Source of the DNA: CAVSLM01 sp963728895
GTDB taxonomy: Bacteria > Pseudomonadota > Gammaproteobacteria > JBBQDK01
Reading direction: 5' to 3'
DNA: 64,000 nt
NCBI GenBank assembly: GCA_963728895.1
Contig: CAVSLM010000009.1
Location: forward strand, 1 to 64,000
Part shown: positions 17,100 through 29,885 of the stretch, piece by piece
Numbering within the stretch: position 1 is the first letter of the stretch
How the letters are laid out: every line of letters begins with the position of its first letter
The notes under the pieces: generated by a model
What the model was told of the DNA's origin: nothing
The model's database searches: none
Seen by the model: only the letters and a program-made list of their open reading frames with translations
Program-made: the position numbers and the translations under genes

Positions 17100-18170
17100 A
17101 TGTGCCCCAAACCATCCAGACCCAGCGAATCGCCACGGCGAGCACTGACCGAGCGCGAGCAGCAGCTGCTCAAAGCGCTGGTCGAGTGCTACGTGGAACA
17201 GGGTCAGCCGGTCGGCTCGCGCACCCTGGCACGTGCCGCGGGTCTCGATCTGAGCCCGGCCACCGTGCGCAACGTCATGGCGGATCTGGAGGAGCTGGGT
17301 CTTGTGCACTCGCCGCACACCTCCTCGGGACGCGTCCCGACCGCGCAGGGCTACCGGTTGTTCGTTGACAGCCTCCTCACCGTGAAGCCCCTGGACAGTG
17401 GCGATCTCCTGCAACTGAAGCACCTGCTCGATCCGGACAAGACGCCGCACGACCTGGTGGAGGCGGCCTCCGCGCTGCTCTCGGCCGTGAGCCGCATGGC
17501 CGGCATCGTCACCGTCCCGCGCCGCGAACAGATCGCGCTGCGCCAGATCGAGTTCCTGCCCTTGTCCGACCAGCGCGTGCTGGCCATCCTGGTGATCAAT
17601 GAACACGAAGTGCAGAACCGCATCGTGCACGCGAGCCGCCCGTTCTCGGCGTCGGAGCTGCAGCAGGCATCCAACTATCTCAACCGCGAGTTCGCAGGCA
17701 AGGACATAGCCGCAGTGCGCCGCGACCTGCTGCGCGAGATGCGCGATGCGCACGCGCACATGAACCGCATCATGTCGGCCGCCATCGAAATGGCCGAACG
17801 GGTGTTCGATGCCTCGCCGCCCGACGACGACTACGTGTTGGCAGGGCAGACCAATCTGATGGATTTCGCCGAGCTGTCCAACGTGGACAAGCTGCGCCAG
17901 CTGTTCGAGGCGTTCAGCCGCAAGCGCGACCTGCTGCTGTTGCTGGACCAGTCGCTGGGCGCCAACGGGGTGCAGATCTTCATAGGAGAGGAGTCCGGCT
18001 ATCGTGGCCTGGACGAATGCAGCCTGGTGACGTCCCCGTATTCAGTGGACGGTCGGGTATTGGGCGTGCTCGGGGTGATCGGGCCGACGCGCATGGCTTA
18101 TGAACGGGTCATCCCGATTGTCGACATGACCGCCAGGCTGCTCGGTGCAGCCTTGAATCAACGCCACTGA
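17100..18170 (+). CDS. hrcA: Heat-inducible transcription repressor HrcA
   Basis: 356 residues. HrcA binds CIRCE and represses chaperone genes when unfolded proteins are scarce. N-terminal winged helix: LTEREQQLLKALVECYVEQ, PVGSRTLA, LSPATVRNVMADLEELGLV, HTSSGRVPTAQGYR. The GAF-like domain and the C-terminal NRIVHAS and GVLGVIGPTRMAYERVIP segments follow. ATG 17100 is preferred over one at 17037 that would lie before the CIRCE. HrcA is usual in betaproteobacteria and only some gammaproteobacteria, which helps place the organism. It is followed by grpE, 84 bases on. Confidence 0.96.
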   Translation: MCPKPSRPSESPRRALTEREQQLLKALVECYVEQGQPVGSRTLARAAGLDLSPATVRNVMADLEELGLVHSPHTSSGRVPTAQGYRLFVDSLLTVKPLDSGDLLQLKHLLDPDKTPHDLVEAASALLSAVSRMAGIVTVPRREQIALRQIEFLPLSDQRVLAILVINEHEVQNRIVHASRPFSASELQQASNYLNREFAGKDIAAVRRDLLREMRDAHAHMNRIMSAAIEMAERVFDASPPDDDYVLAGQTNLMDFAELSNVDKLRQLFEAFSRKRDLLLLLDQSLGANGVQIFIGEESGYRGLDECSLVTSPYSVDGRVLGVLGVIGPTRMAYERVIPIVDMTARLLGAALNQRH

Positions 18171-18254
18171 GCCCCAATAGTTCACACCCGATGCGACGTT
18201 CGCCGAGGCGAGGACGTCAGGATTCGATTTTGTCCACAGTAGCGGAGGAGCGGC

Positions 18255-18873
18255 ATGGCAGATCAGGAGAAGGTGATAACGCCTGAGCAGGAGACGCCCG
18301 TCGATGCAGGTCAGAGTGGGGAGCAGCGGCCGGGTTCCAGGGAAACCGGTTCGATGGCGCCGGAGGTTGCGATGCTCCTGGAGGATGCACGCAGCAAGGC
18401 CGACCAGCACTGGGACCAGCTGCTGCGTGTCCAGGCCGAGCTCGACAACCTGCGCAAGCGCTGCGAGCGCGATCTTGCCGCGGCCCACAGATATGCACTG
18501 GAGCGCTTCGCCACTGAGCTGCTGCCGGTCAAGGACAGTCTGGAGATGGGGCTGCAGGCGGCGCACGGCGCAGAGGCCGATCCCCTCACCGCCAAGCTGC
18601 GCGAGGGGACCGAGCTCGACGCTCAGGATGCTTACCCAGGCGCTGGAGAAGTTCGGCGTGAAGGAAGTGAATCCCCAGGGCGAGCGCTTCAACCCCGAGC
18701 TGCACCAGGCGATGTCCGTGCAGCCTGCGGCCGGCGCCGCACCGAACACCGTGCTGACGGTCTTTCAGAAGGGCTACCTGCTGCATGACCGGCTGATCCG
18801 CCCGGCGATGGTCATTGTGTCGAGCCCCGACGGCGGCGCGCAGGAGCGCGTCGGAATCGACGAGCGGGCTTGA
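18255..18873 (+). CDS. grpE: Nucleotide exchange factor GrpE (one-base frameshift)
   Basis: About 205 residues. GrpE releases ADP from DnaK. ATG 18255 has GGAGGAG before it. A long N-terminal helix (AELDNLRKRCERDLAAAH) leads to YALERFATELLPVKDSLEMGL; the beta domain GVKEVNPQGERFNPELHQAMS and GYLLHDRLIRPAMVIVS closes it. An extra base near 18618 shifts the frame between TAKLREGTEL and LRMLTQALEKFG. GrpE is essential or nearly so in such bacteria, so this is best read as a sequence error. It lies between hrcA and dnaK; its 3' end holds the dnaK heat-shock promoter. Confidence 0.95.
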
Positions 18874-18897
18874 AATACGATTGCCTAGCCCTATTTA
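18869..18897 (+). promoter_or_regulatory. Sigma-32 (RpoH) type promoter of dnaK
   Basis: CTTGAAA, 13 bases, CCCTATTTA: close to the heat-shock consensus CTTGAAA-N11-16-CCCCATNT. It overlaps the grpE stop codon and lies 65 bases before the dnaK ATG. The match is seen; activity is inferred. Confidence 0.8.
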
Positions 18898-18961
18898 GGG
18901 ACTTATGTGGTCGCCACCCGCGTGGCGGTCCCGACCAGACACAACAGCGGAGATACGGAAC

Positions 18962-20905
18962 ATGGCCAAGATCATCGGCATCGACCTGGGGACCACCAAC
19001 TCCTGCGTGGCAGTGATGGAAGGTGGCAAGGCCCGGGTCATCGAGAACAGTGAGGGGGATCGGACCACCCCGTCCGTCGTCGCCTTCGCCAACGACGGCG
19101 AGGTGCTGGTCGGACAGTCCGCCAAGCGCCAGGCCGTCACCAACCCCAAGAACACCCTGCACGCCATCAAGCGGCTCATCGGACGCAGATTCGCCGAGGA
19201 CGTCGTGCAGCGTGACGTGCACCTGGTGCCCTACAAGATCATCAAGGCGAGCAACGGCGACGCCTGGGTGGAGGCCAACGGTAAGGCCATGGCGCCCCCG
19301 GAGATCTCCGCGCGCGTGCTGATGAAGATGAAAAAGACCGCCGAGGACTATCTCGGCGAGCCGGTTACCGAGGCGGTCATCACCGTGCCGGCGTACTTCA
19401 ACGATTCCCAGCGCCAGGCCACCAAGGACGCGGGCAAGATCGCGGGCCTGGAGGTCAAGCGCATCATCAACGAGCCCACGGCCGCGGCGCTTGCCTTCGG
19501 CATGGACAAGAAGCCGGGTGACACCAAGATCGCGGTCTACGACCTGGGCGGCGGCACGTTCGACATTTCCATCATCGAGATCGCGCAGGTCGAGGGCGAG
19601 CATCAGTTCGAGGTGCTGTCCACCAACGGCGATACCTTCCTCGGTGGTGAGGACTTCGACCTGCGCCTGATCGACTACCTGGCCGACGAATTCAAGAAGG
19701 AGCAGGGCATCGATCTGCACAACGATCCGCTGGCCCTGCAGCGTCTCAAGGACGCCGCGGAGAAGGCCAAGATCGAGCTCTCGTCCAGCCAGCAGACCGA
19801 AGTCAATCTGCCCTACGTGACGGCGGATGCCAGCGGTCCCAAGCACCTCAATATCAAGGTCACCCGCGCCAAGCTGGAATCCCTGGTGGAGGAACTGATC
19901 GCGCGCACCATCGAGCCGTGCAAGATCGCGCTCAAGGATGCCGGACTCAAGGTCTCCGAGATCGAGGACGTGATCCTGGTCGGCGGACAGACCCGCATGC
20001 CCAAGGTCCAGCAGGTGGTCAAGGACGTCTTCGGCCGCGAGCCGCGCAAGGACGTCAATCCGGACGAGGCGGTGGCCATCGGTGCCGCCATCCAGGGCGG
20101 CGTGCTCAGCGGCCAGGTGAAGGACGTGCTGCTGCTCGACGTGACGCCGCTATCCCTCGGCATCGAGACCCTGGGTGGCGTCATGACCAAGCTGATCGAG
20201 AAGAACACCACCATCCCGACCAAGGCGACCCAGGTGTTCTCGACCGCCGACGACAACCAGACCGCGGTCACCGTGCATGTGCTGCAGGGCGAGCGTGACA
20301 TGGCGGCTGCCAACAAGTCGCTGGGGCGGTTCGACCTCACTGACATCCCGCCCGCCCCGCGCGGCGTGCCGCAGATCGAGGTGGTGTTCGACATCGACGC
20401 CAACGGCATTCTGCACGTTTCGGCCAAGGACAAGGCGACGGGGCGCCAGCAGTCGATCCAGATCAAGGCCTCCAGCGGATTGAGCGATGCCGAGATCGAG
20501 AAGATGGTGAAGGATGCCGAGGCGCACGTGGACGAGGATCGGCGGTTCCATGAGCTGGTCGATGCCCGCAACCAGGCCGACAGCATGGTCCACGCCACCA
20601 CCAAGTCGATGACCGAGCTCGGCGACAAGGTTACGGCCGACGAGAAACAGCGCATCGAGAGCGCCATCGAAGATCTGAAGCAGGCGATGAAGAGCGACGA
20701 GCTCTCCGCCATCCAGGAAAAGACCCGCGCGCTGGCCGAGCTGTCCGGCAAGATGGCCGAACGTGTTTACGCCCAGCAGGGTCAGGGCAGCGGCTCGCAG
20801 GAGCCCCCCGCGGGCAAGGCGGGCAAGGCCGGTGGGGGCCAGGCCGCCGGCGGTGGTCAGGACGACGTCGTCGATGCCGAGTTCGAGGAAGTGAAGGAGA
20901 AGTGA
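18962..20905 (+). CDS. dnaK: Molecular chaperone DnaK (Hsp70)
   Basis: 647 residues. DnaK is the ATP-dependent Hsp70 that holds unfolded proteins, working with DnaJ and GrpE. The ATPase domain has GIDLGTTNSCVAVMEGG, PAYFNDSQRQATKDAG, YDLGGGTFDISI and ILVGGQTRMPKVQ. The substrate domain has VTPLSLGIETLGGVMTKLI. The lid ends in a Gly/Gln-rich linker and the conserved VVDAEFEEVKE tail. It is complete with no frameshift. ATG 18962 is preceded by GGAGATACGG. Order is hrcA-grpE-dnaK-dnaJ. Confidence 0.98.
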   Translation: MAKIIGIDLGTTNSCVAVMEGGKARVIENSEGDRTTPSVVAFANDGEVLVGQSAKRQAVTNPKNTLHAIKRLIGRRFAEDVVQRDVHLVPYKIIKASNGDAWVEANGKAMAPPEISARVLMKMKKTAEDYLGEPVTEAVITVPAYFNDSQRQATKDAGKIAGLEVKRIINEPTAAALAFGMDKKPGDTKIAVYDLGGGTFDISIIEIAQVEGEHQFEVLSTNGDTFLGGEDFDLRLIDYLADEFKKEQGIDLHNDPLALQRLKDAAEKAKIELSSSQQTEVNLPYVTADASGPKHLNIKVTRAKLESLVEELIARTIEPCKIALKDAGLKVSEIEDVILVGGQTRMPKVQQVVKDVFGREPRKDVNPDEAVAIGAAIQGGVLSGQVKDVLLLDVTPLSLGIETLGGVMTKLIEKNTTIPTKATQVFSTADDNQTAVTVHVLQGERDMAAANKSLGRFDLTDIPPAPRGVPQIEVVFDIDANGILHVSAKDKATGRQQSIQIKASSGLSDAEIEKMVKDAEAHVDEDRRFHELVDARNQADSMVHATTKSMTELGDKVTADEKQRIESAIEDLKQAMKSDELSAIQEKTRALAELSGKMAERVYAQQGQGSGSQEPPAGKAGKAGGGQAAGGGQDDVVDAEFEEVKEK

Positions 20906-20957
20906 GGTGTCAGTCGCGGCACGCGTGCCCTGGTGCGCGCGCTGCGGTGGTCCGATC

Positions 20958-20985
20958 GAAGGCGCGGCCATGCGGTCGCGCCTTC
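20958..20985 (+). terminator. Hairpin between dnaK and dnaJ
   Basis: A perfect 9-bp stem (GAAGGCGCG with CGCGCCTTC) closes a 10-base loop. There is no T-run, so it more likely reduces read-through or protects mRNA ends than fully terminates. Confidence 0.45.
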
Positions 20986-21068
20986 TGCTTGGCGGTCACC
21001 CTGCGAAGTAGGTAGGGTGCATTGCTTTTGTATCCGCAGCGCCCTGGTGCTGCATACCCCTCAAGCCC

Positions 21069-22217
21069 ATGGCCAAACGTGACTACTACGAAGTCCTCGG
21101 GGTGACCCGCAACGCCAGCGAGGCCGAGATCAAGAAGGCCTATCGCCGCGCCGCCCAGAAACACCATCCCGACCGCAATCCCGGCGACAAGGCCTCCGAA
21201 GAATCCTTCAAGGAGGCCAAGGAGGCCTACGAAGTGTTGACCGATGCGCGGCGCCGTGCGGCCTACGACCAGTTCGGTCACGCCGGCGTCGATCCCTCCA
21301 TGGGTGCCGGTGCGGCGTCCGGCTTCGGTGCCGGTGCCGGTGCGAGCTTCAGCGACATCTTCGGCGACGTATTCGGCGACATTTTCGGCGCAGGTCGCAC
21401 CGGCGGCGGGCGTAGCCGCGTATTCCGCGGTGCGGACCTGCGCTACAACCTCGACCTCGCGCTCGAAGAGGCGGTGCACGGAACATCGGTGAAGATCCGC
21501 GTGCCGACGCTGATCACCTGCAGTACCTGCGGCGGCAGCGGAGCGCGTCCGGGCACCAGCCCCACGCCCTGCACGACCTGCGGTGGCCACGGGCAGGTGC
21601 GCATGCAGCAGGGGTTCTTCTCCATCCAGCAGACCTGCCCGCGGTGCCAGGGGAGCGGCACCCTGGTGTCCGACCCCTGCCAGGTCTGCCACGGCCAGGG
21701 CCGGGTGCAGGAGCAGCGCACGCTTTCCGTCAAGGTCCCGGCCGGCGTGGACACCGGCGACCGCATCCGCCTGGGCGGGGAAGGCGAGGCCGGCGAGAAC
21801 GGCGGCCCGCCGGGCGATCTGTACGTGCAGATCCGCGTCAAGGAGCATCCGATCTTCCAGCGCGAGGATGCCAATCTGCTTTGCGAGGTGCCGATCAGCA
21901 TCGTCACCGCGGCCTTGGGCGGCGAGCTGGAGGTCCCGACGCTGGACGGTCGGGTGGTGCTGCGCATTCCGGCCGAGACCCAGTCCGGCAAGGTGTTCCG
22001 GTTGCGCGGCAAGGGTGTCAAGCCGGTGCGCAGCGGCGTGCAGGGCGACCTGTTGTGCCGCGTCACGGTGGAGACGCCAGTCAGTCTTACCGCTCGCCAG
22101 AAGGAGCTGCTGCGCGAGCTGGAGAGCACCATGGCCCAGGGAGGTGACCGCCACAGCCCGCAGGCCAGCTCCTGGCTGGACGGGGTGAAGAAGTTCTTTG
22201 AAGGGATGAAGTTCTGA
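21069..22217 (+). CDS. dnaJ: Chaperone protein DnaJ (Hsp40)
   Basis: 382 residues. DnaJ delivers substrates to DnaK and triggers ATP hydrolysis. J domain: YYEVLGVTRNASEAEIKKAY with HHPDRNPGD (the HPD motif). A Gly/Phe-rich region (about 75-115) follows, then four zinc motifs CSTCGGSG, CTTCGGHG, CPRCQGSG and CQVCHGQG, and the C-terminal substrate-binding part with GDLYVQIRVKEHPIFQR. It is complete. 163 bases separate it from dnaK, with a hairpin between. Confidence 0.98.
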   Translation: MAKRDYYEVLGVTRNASEAEIKKAYRRAAQKHHPDRNPGDKASEESFKEAKEAYEVLTDARRRAAYDQFGHAGVDPSMGAGAASGFGAGAGASFSDIFGDVFGDIFGAGRTGGGRSRVFRGADLRYNLDLALEEAVHGTSVKIRVPTLITCSTCGGSGARPGTSPTPCTTCGGHGQVRMQQGFFSIQQTCPRCQGSGTLVSDPCQVCHGQGRVQEQRTLSVKVPAGVDTGDRIRLGGEGEAGENGGPPGDLYVQIRVKEHPIFQREDANLLCEVPISIVTAALGGELEVPTLDGRVVLRIPAETQSGKVFRLRGKGVKPVRSGVQGDLLCRVTVETPVSLTARQKELLRELESTMAQGGDRHSPQASSWLDGVKKFFEGMKF

Positions 22218-22275
22218 ACGCAAACGGCGGTAATGAAATCACTTTCACGCGTCTTCACAGACGCGGCGCAGGACC

Positions 22276-23088
22276 ATGAGCGCGCCTGTCACGCGCGTGG
22301 CGATCGCCGGTGCCGGCGGACGCATGGGCCGCACCCTGATCGAGGCCTGTGACAAGTCGGGCAACCTGCAGCTCGCGGTGGCGCTGGAGCGCAGCGGCAG
22401 CCCGTTTCTCGGTGCCGACGCCGGGGAGCTGGCCGGCGCCGGGCGCGCCGGCGTTGTGGTCGGCGACGATCTGGCGGCGCAGACCGAGCGTTTCGACGTG
22501 CTCATCGATTTCACTCGTCCGGAGGCGACCCTCGATCACGTTGAGATTTGCCGGCGGGCGGGACGGCGCATGGTGATCGGCACCACGGGTTTCTCCGTGG
22601 CGCAACGCGAGACCATCGCCGCGGCGGCACGCGACATTGCCATCGTGCTCGCGCCCAACATGAGTGTGGGCGTCAATCTGTGTCTCAAGCTCATCGACCT
22701 CGCGGCCCGCGTGCTGGGCGACGAGGTGGACATCGAGATCGTCGAGGCCCACCACCGCCACAAGGTGGATGCACCTTCGGGAACGGCGCTGCGCATGGGC
22801 GAGGTGGTGGCGAAGGCGCTGCAGCGCGATCTCGGCGAGTGCGCCGTCTATGCGCGCCACGGCATGACCGGTGAACGCGAGCGGCGCAGCATCGGCTTCC
22901 AGGCCATCCGCGCCGGGGACATCGTCGGCGAGCACACCGTGCTGTTCGCCGGAACCGGCGAACGCCTGGAAATCACCCACCGTGCGAGCAGCCGCATGAC
23001 TTTCGCCGGCGGCGCGCTGCGCGCAGCGGCATGGGTGATGCCACGACCCGCAGGCCTTTTCGACATGCAGGACGTGCTCGGCCTGTAA
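22276..23088 (+). CDS. dapB: 4-hydroxy-tetrahydrodipicolinate reductase
   Basis: 270 residues. DapB reduces the DapA product with NAD(P)H in the diaminopimelate/lysine pathway, needed for peptidoglycan. Rossmann start VAIAGAGGRMGRTLIEA, then VLIDFTRPEA, GTTGFS, APNMSVGVNL, the active-site EIVEAHHRHKVDAPSGTAL and RHGMTGERERRSIGF. It lies between dnaJ and carA in the usual gammaproteobacterial order. ATG 22276 fits. Confidence 0.97.
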   Translation: MSAPVTRVAIAGAGGRMGRTLIEACDKSGNLQLAVALERSGSPFLGADAGELAGAGRAGVVVGDDLAAQTERFDVLIDFTRPEATLDHVEICRRAGRRMVIGTTGFSVAQRETIAAAARDIAIVLAPNMSVGVNLCLKLIDLAARVLGDEVDIEIVEAHHRHKVDAPSGTALRMGEVVAKALQRDLGECAVYARHGMTGERERRSIGFQAIRAGDIVGEHTVLFAGTGERLEITHRASSRMTFAGGALRAAAWVMPRPAGLFDMQDVLGL

Positions 23089-23249
23089 CCACGCACAAGG
23101 GTGCGGGCATCAGGCTCAACGAGCCTGGGCAGGCATCGGTGCACTGGAGCGGTGTATGGGTCACCCGTGGGGGCGTTGCGGCGTGATTGCATGATCCGCT
23201 GCGCACGATCCGGCGCTTGCCCATCATCGTCGCAGCGCCGGGCCGGACA

Positions 23250-23279
23250 TGGACACCCCCGTGGCCCATCAAGTAAAAT
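23250..23279 (+). promoter_or_regulatory. Candidate promoter of carAB
   Basis: TGGACA (23250-23255), 18 bases, TAAAAT (23274-23279), about 100 bases before the carA start. The gap of 288 bases from dapB holds nothing else except a 7-bp hairpin at 23111-23127 with no T-run. Confidence 0.45.
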
Positions 23280-23376
23280 TTCTGTCAATTCCCTTTCAGT
23301 CAAGCGCAGTGGGTTCGGAGCGGGAAGGGCTCAACCGGGTCCCTCCCGCTTTTCACGTCTGCACCTGGAGGCTTCC

Positions 23377-24579
23377 TTGAGGAAACCAGCGTTGTTGGCC
23401 CTGGCGGACGGCACGTTGTTTCGTGGCGAGGCGATCGGCATCGATGGTGAGACGGTCGGTGAAGTGGTATTCAACACCGCCATGACCGGTTACCAGGAGA
23501 TCCTCACCGATCCGTCCTACGCCCGACAGATCGTGACCCTGACCTATCCGCACATCGGCAACACCGGCACCAACCCCGAGGACGAGGAGTCACCGTCGGT
23601 GGTGGCAAGCGGGCTGGTGATCCGCGACCTTGCGCGGCGCCCCAGCAGCTTCCGCAGCCGTGCCGGCCTGCAGGACTACCTGGTCGATCATCGGGTCGTG
23701 GGCATCGGCGACATCGACACCCGGCGCCTGACGCGCATCCTGCGCGAGCAGGGTGCCCAGAACGGCTGCATCGTCGCCGGCGAGGGCATCGACGAGCAGG
23801 CGGCGATCGGTGCGGCGCGTGCTTTCCCGGGACTGAAGGGCATGGACCTGGCACAGGTGGTGACGACGGCACGACCCTACCAGTGGCTGCAGGGGAGCTG
23901 GAATCTGGCGCAGGGCCTGCCGCCCGATGCCGAAGCGCAGCAGCTCACGTACCACGTGGTCGCCTTCGACTACGGCGTGAAGCGCAACATCCTGCGCATG
24001 CTGGTTGACCGCGGTTGCCGCGTCACGGTGGTTCCTGCCCGGTACTCGGCAGCCGAGGCGCTGGAATTGCAGCCCGATGGAGTGTTCCTCTCCAACGGCC
24101 CCGGTGATCCCGAGCCCTGCACCTACGCCATCCGCGCCATCCGCGAGCTGATCGATGCCGGCGTACCCACGTTCGGCATCTGCCTCGGCCACCAGCTGCT
24201 CGGGCTTGCCAGCGGTGCACGCACCGTCAAGATGAAGTTCGGTCACCACGGGGCGAATCATCCGGTACTCGATCTCGACAACGGGCGGGTGATGATCAGC
24301 AGCCAGAATCACGGCTTCGCCGTCGACGAGGCAAGCCTGCCGGACAATCTTCGCGCCACCCATCGCTCGCTCTTCGACGGCACGCTGCAGGGGGTGGCGC
24401 GCCGCGACCGCCCGGCCTTCAGCTTCCAGGGCCACCCGGAGGCCAGCCCCGGACCGCACGACGTGGCGGGACTCTTCGACCGCTTCATCGCACACATGGA
24501 AGCCGCCCGTCTTGCCGGTGGCTGGGGTACCCCCGCCACGGCCGCTGTGCCTCGCGCAGTCGATGGCCGACGTAGCTAA
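23377..24579 (+). CDS. carA: Carbamoyl-phosphate synthase small subunit (glutamine amidotransferase)
   Basis: 400 residues. CarA hydrolyses glutamine and passes ammonia to CarB for carbamoyl phosphate, used in pyrimidine and arginine synthesis. N-terminal domain: ALLALADGTLFRGEAIG, FNTAMTGYQEILTDPSYA, ITLTYPHIGNTG-like. C-terminal class I GATase: VVAFDYGVKRNILR, FLSNGPGDPEP, the nucleophile GICLGHQLLGLA and FQGHPEASPGPHD. TTG 23377 is chosen since CTGGAGG lies 5-10 bases before it and family members start there. carB follows after 17 bases. Confidence 0.96.
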   Translation: MRKPALLALADGTLFRGEAIGIDGETVGEVVFNTAMTGYQEILTDPSYARQIVTLTYPHIGNTGTNPEDEESPSVVASGLVIRDLARRPSSFRSRAGLQDYLVDHRVVGIGDIDTRRLTRILREQGAQNGCIVAGEGIDEQAAIGAARAFPGLKGMDLAQVVTTARPYQWLQGSWNLAQGLPPDAEAQQLTYHVVAFDYGVKRNILRMLVDRGCRVTVVPARYSAAEALELQPDGVFLSNGPGDPEPCTYAIRAIRELIDAGVPTFGICLGHQLLGLASGARTVKMKFGHHGANHPVLDLDNGRVMISSQNHGFAVDEASLPDNLRATHRSLFDGTLQGVARRDRPAFSFQGHPEASPGPHDVAGLFDRFIAHMEAARLAGGWGTPATAAVPRAVDGRRS

Positions 24580-24596
24580 TCCGTTTCGGCAGAATT

Positions 24597-27814
<3,218 letters not shown>

Positions 27815-27818
<4 letters not shown>

Positions 27819-28288
27819 AGATACCGCTGACCACCAAGGGTGCGCAGAAGCTGCGCGAGGAGCTGCAACACCTGAAGAGCGCAGAGCGCCCGCGCATCAT
27901 CGCCGCCATCGCCGAGGCGCGCGGGCACGGCGATCTCAAGGAGAACGCCGAGTACCACGCGGCCAAGGAGCAGCAGGGATTCATCGAAGGGCGGATTGCC
28001 GACATCGAAGCCAAGCTGTCGAACGCCCAGATCATCGACGTTGCGGCGCTCAACGCCAACGGCAAGGTGGTGTTCGGCGCAACGGTGAAGCTGGTCGATT
28101 CCGACAGCGGCGAGGAAATCACCTACCAGATCGTCGGCGAGGACGAAGCCGACATCAAGGCCGGGCTGGTTTCCGTCAACTCGCCCATCGCCCGCGCCCT
28201 GATCAGCAAGGACGAGGGCGAGGTTGCCACGGTGCAGGCTCCCGGAGGCACGCGGGAATACGAAATCCTAGAGGTGCTCTACGTCTGA
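27815..28288 (+). CDS. greA: Transcription elongation factor GreA
   Basis: 157 residues. GreA helps RNA polymerase cleave backtracked RNA. The coiled coil has LTTKGAQKLREELQHLKS and AIAEARGHGDLKENAEYHAAKEQQ, whose tip acids (D and E) reach the active site. The FKBP-like part ends YEILEVLYV. ATG 27815 overlaps the carB stop. In most relatives greA is next to yhbY; here about 29 kb of other genes lie between. Confidence 0.98.
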
Positions 28289-28297
28289 GCGGGTTAG

Positions 28298-28318
28298 CCT
28301 GGAAATCTCACCAGCCGG
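28298..28318 (-). repeat. Repeat family C, copy 1
   Basis: Reads GGCTGGTGAGATTTCCAG on the minus strand. Related copies are at 31638, 31778, 44810 and 46717. It fills most of the gap between greA and the next gene. Confidence 0.6.
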
Positions 28319-28328
28319 ACCAGGTGCG

Positions 28329-28772
28329 GTGCCTGCCGCGTTCGCTGACCTGACCAGCATCCTGCAGGCCGCCATTACGCCCGTTGCGCTCATCTCCGGC
28401 GTCGGCCTGTTGCTGCTGTCCATGAGCAGCCGCTTCGCCAGTATCACCAGTCGCGCGCGCCTGCTGTCGCGCCAGATGCACCGGCCGGAAAACGCCGGGC
28501 ACCCGGGATTGACGGCGCAGGTGCGCATTCTCTACCGCCGCTCGCGCATCCTGCGCGCGGCCATGACACTGGCGCTTGCCAGCGTGCTGCTGGTGAACCT
28601 CCTGGTGATCGCGCTGTTCGTGAGCTATCTGACGGGACTCCGATTGCACCCTATCGAGGTGTCGCTGTTCGTGCTGGCGCTCGTGAGCCTGCTGGCGTCG
28701 CTCGGGCTGTTCATTCACGACATCACGCTTTCACTGCGGGCGCTGAAACAGGAGCTGCGGCCGTATCTTTGA
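28329..28772 (+). CDS. DUF2721 family membrane protein
   Basis: 147 residues, function unknown. Three hydrophobic segments: residues about 8-32 (ITPVALISGVGLLLLSMSSRF), 80-103 (TLALASVLLVNLLVIALFVSYL) and 110-132. The SSRFASITSRARLL motif after helix 1 and the basic loop are typical of PF11026 proteins. A GTG start at 28329 is used, as no better start exists. It is 40 bases after greA and may be co-transcribed with it. Confidence 0.8.
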   Translation: MPAAFADLTSILQAAITPVALISGVGLLLLSMSSRFASITSRARLLSRQMHRPENAGHPGLTAQVRILYRRSRILRAAMTLALASVLLVNLLVIALFVSYLTGLRLHPIEVSLFVLALVSLLASLGLFIHDITLSLRALKQELRPYL

Positions 28773-28877
28773 CCGCAGCCGTGGTTGCAACGCGAAACTG
28801 CGCAATCTCCCGCGACCGCCTGCCTGTGGCAGGGGCGGCCCGGATTGCCGGTGTGGGAATAATGCAGGGGGAAGGGC

Positions 28878-29885
28878 ATGGCCGAAACCCGCAGTGATAC
28901 CGATTCGACCGCGGTGCGCGAGCAGGACTACCCTGCCGCCGGGACGCTGTCCGCGCAGCTGCGCTTTCTCATCCACTACGCGGTGCTGGCCCCGTCCAGC
29001 CACAACAGCCAGCCCTGGAAATTCCACGTCCGGGACGACCGCGTCGCGTTGGCCGCGGACCTCTCGCGCTGGCTCAAGGTGGCGGACCCGGAGCAGCGCG
29101 AGCTGCATGTCAGCCTGGGCTGCGCCCTGGAGAACCTGCTCATCGCCGCCGAGCATTTCGGTCTCGCCCACCAGCTGGAGCTGTTTCCGGCGAGCGGGCC
29201 GGAAGCCGCAGTTGCGCTGGTGCGCTTTGCTCCGGGCGGAACACCCGCACCTTTTCGAGGCTCCGGGCTGTTCCATGCCATCGCGGAGCGCTACACGGCG
29301 CGCCAGCCCTACGACGATCTGCCGGTACGGGCGGTCGACCTGCAGCGCCTGCATGCGTGCGTGCGCGAACCCGACGTGTACCTGGACATGACGCCGGACG
29401 AGACGCTCAAGGCCAAGTTCATCGAGCTCACCCGCCAAGCCGACGTCCTTCATCTGGCCGACCCCGAGTATCGCAAGGAGCTCGGCCGCTGCATCGGCGA
29501 GGGTGCCTTCGGGCACCGGGGGCTCAGGGCATGGCTGGAGCGGGTTTCCGTGCGCTTCGGCGACTTCGCCCGGGAACAGAGCCGCAAGGACACCGCCGCG
29601 CTGAAGAGCTCGCCGCTGGTCGCCGCGCTGAGTTCGCGTGCCGACGACGCCCCGTCGCAGGTGCGCGTGGGACAGGTGTTCGAACGCATCGCCCTCACCG
29701 CGACCGAAATGGGCATACACGTACATCCCATGAGCCAGGCGCTGGAGATCCCGGCGCTGCGCGCGGAACTCGCCGCACTGCTGCCTGCGCAGGCGATTCC
29801 GCAGCATCTGTTCCGCCTCGGTTACGGCGCCGAGGAGTCCGTGCCGCACACCCCGCGCCGCCCGCTGGAAGAGGTGCTGGCCTGA
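28878..29885 (+). CDS. Acg-type nitroreductase-family FMN-binding oxidoreductase
   Basis: 335 residues. It resembles the Acg/nitroreductase-like proteins that bind FMN, some of which lack an active nitroreductase and may store flavin. Features: LIHYAVLAPSSHNSQPWKF near residue 35 (phosphate-binding Ser/His/Asn), ADLSRWLKVADPEQRELHVSLGCALENL and a C-terminal QALEIPALRAELA...HLFRLGYG segment. GGGGAAGGGC precedes the ATG. It stands alone and is followed by 620 bases of repeats. The substrate is unknown. Confidence 0.85.
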   Translation: MAETRSDTDSTAVREQDYPAAGTLSAQLRFLIHYAVLAPSSHNSQPWKFHVRDDRVALAADLSRWLKVADPEQRELHVSLGCALENLLIAAEHFGLAHQLELFPASGPEAAVALVRFAPGGTPAPFRGSGLFHAIAERYTARQPYDDLPVRAVDLQRLHACVREPDVYLDMTPDETLKAKFIELTRQADVLHLADPEYRKELGRCIGEGAFGHRGLRAWLERVSVRFGDFAREQSRKDTAALKSSPLVAALSSRADDAPSQVRVGQVFERIALTATEMGIHVHPMSQALEIPALRAELAALLPAQAIPQHLFRLGYGAEESVPHTPRRPLEEVLA

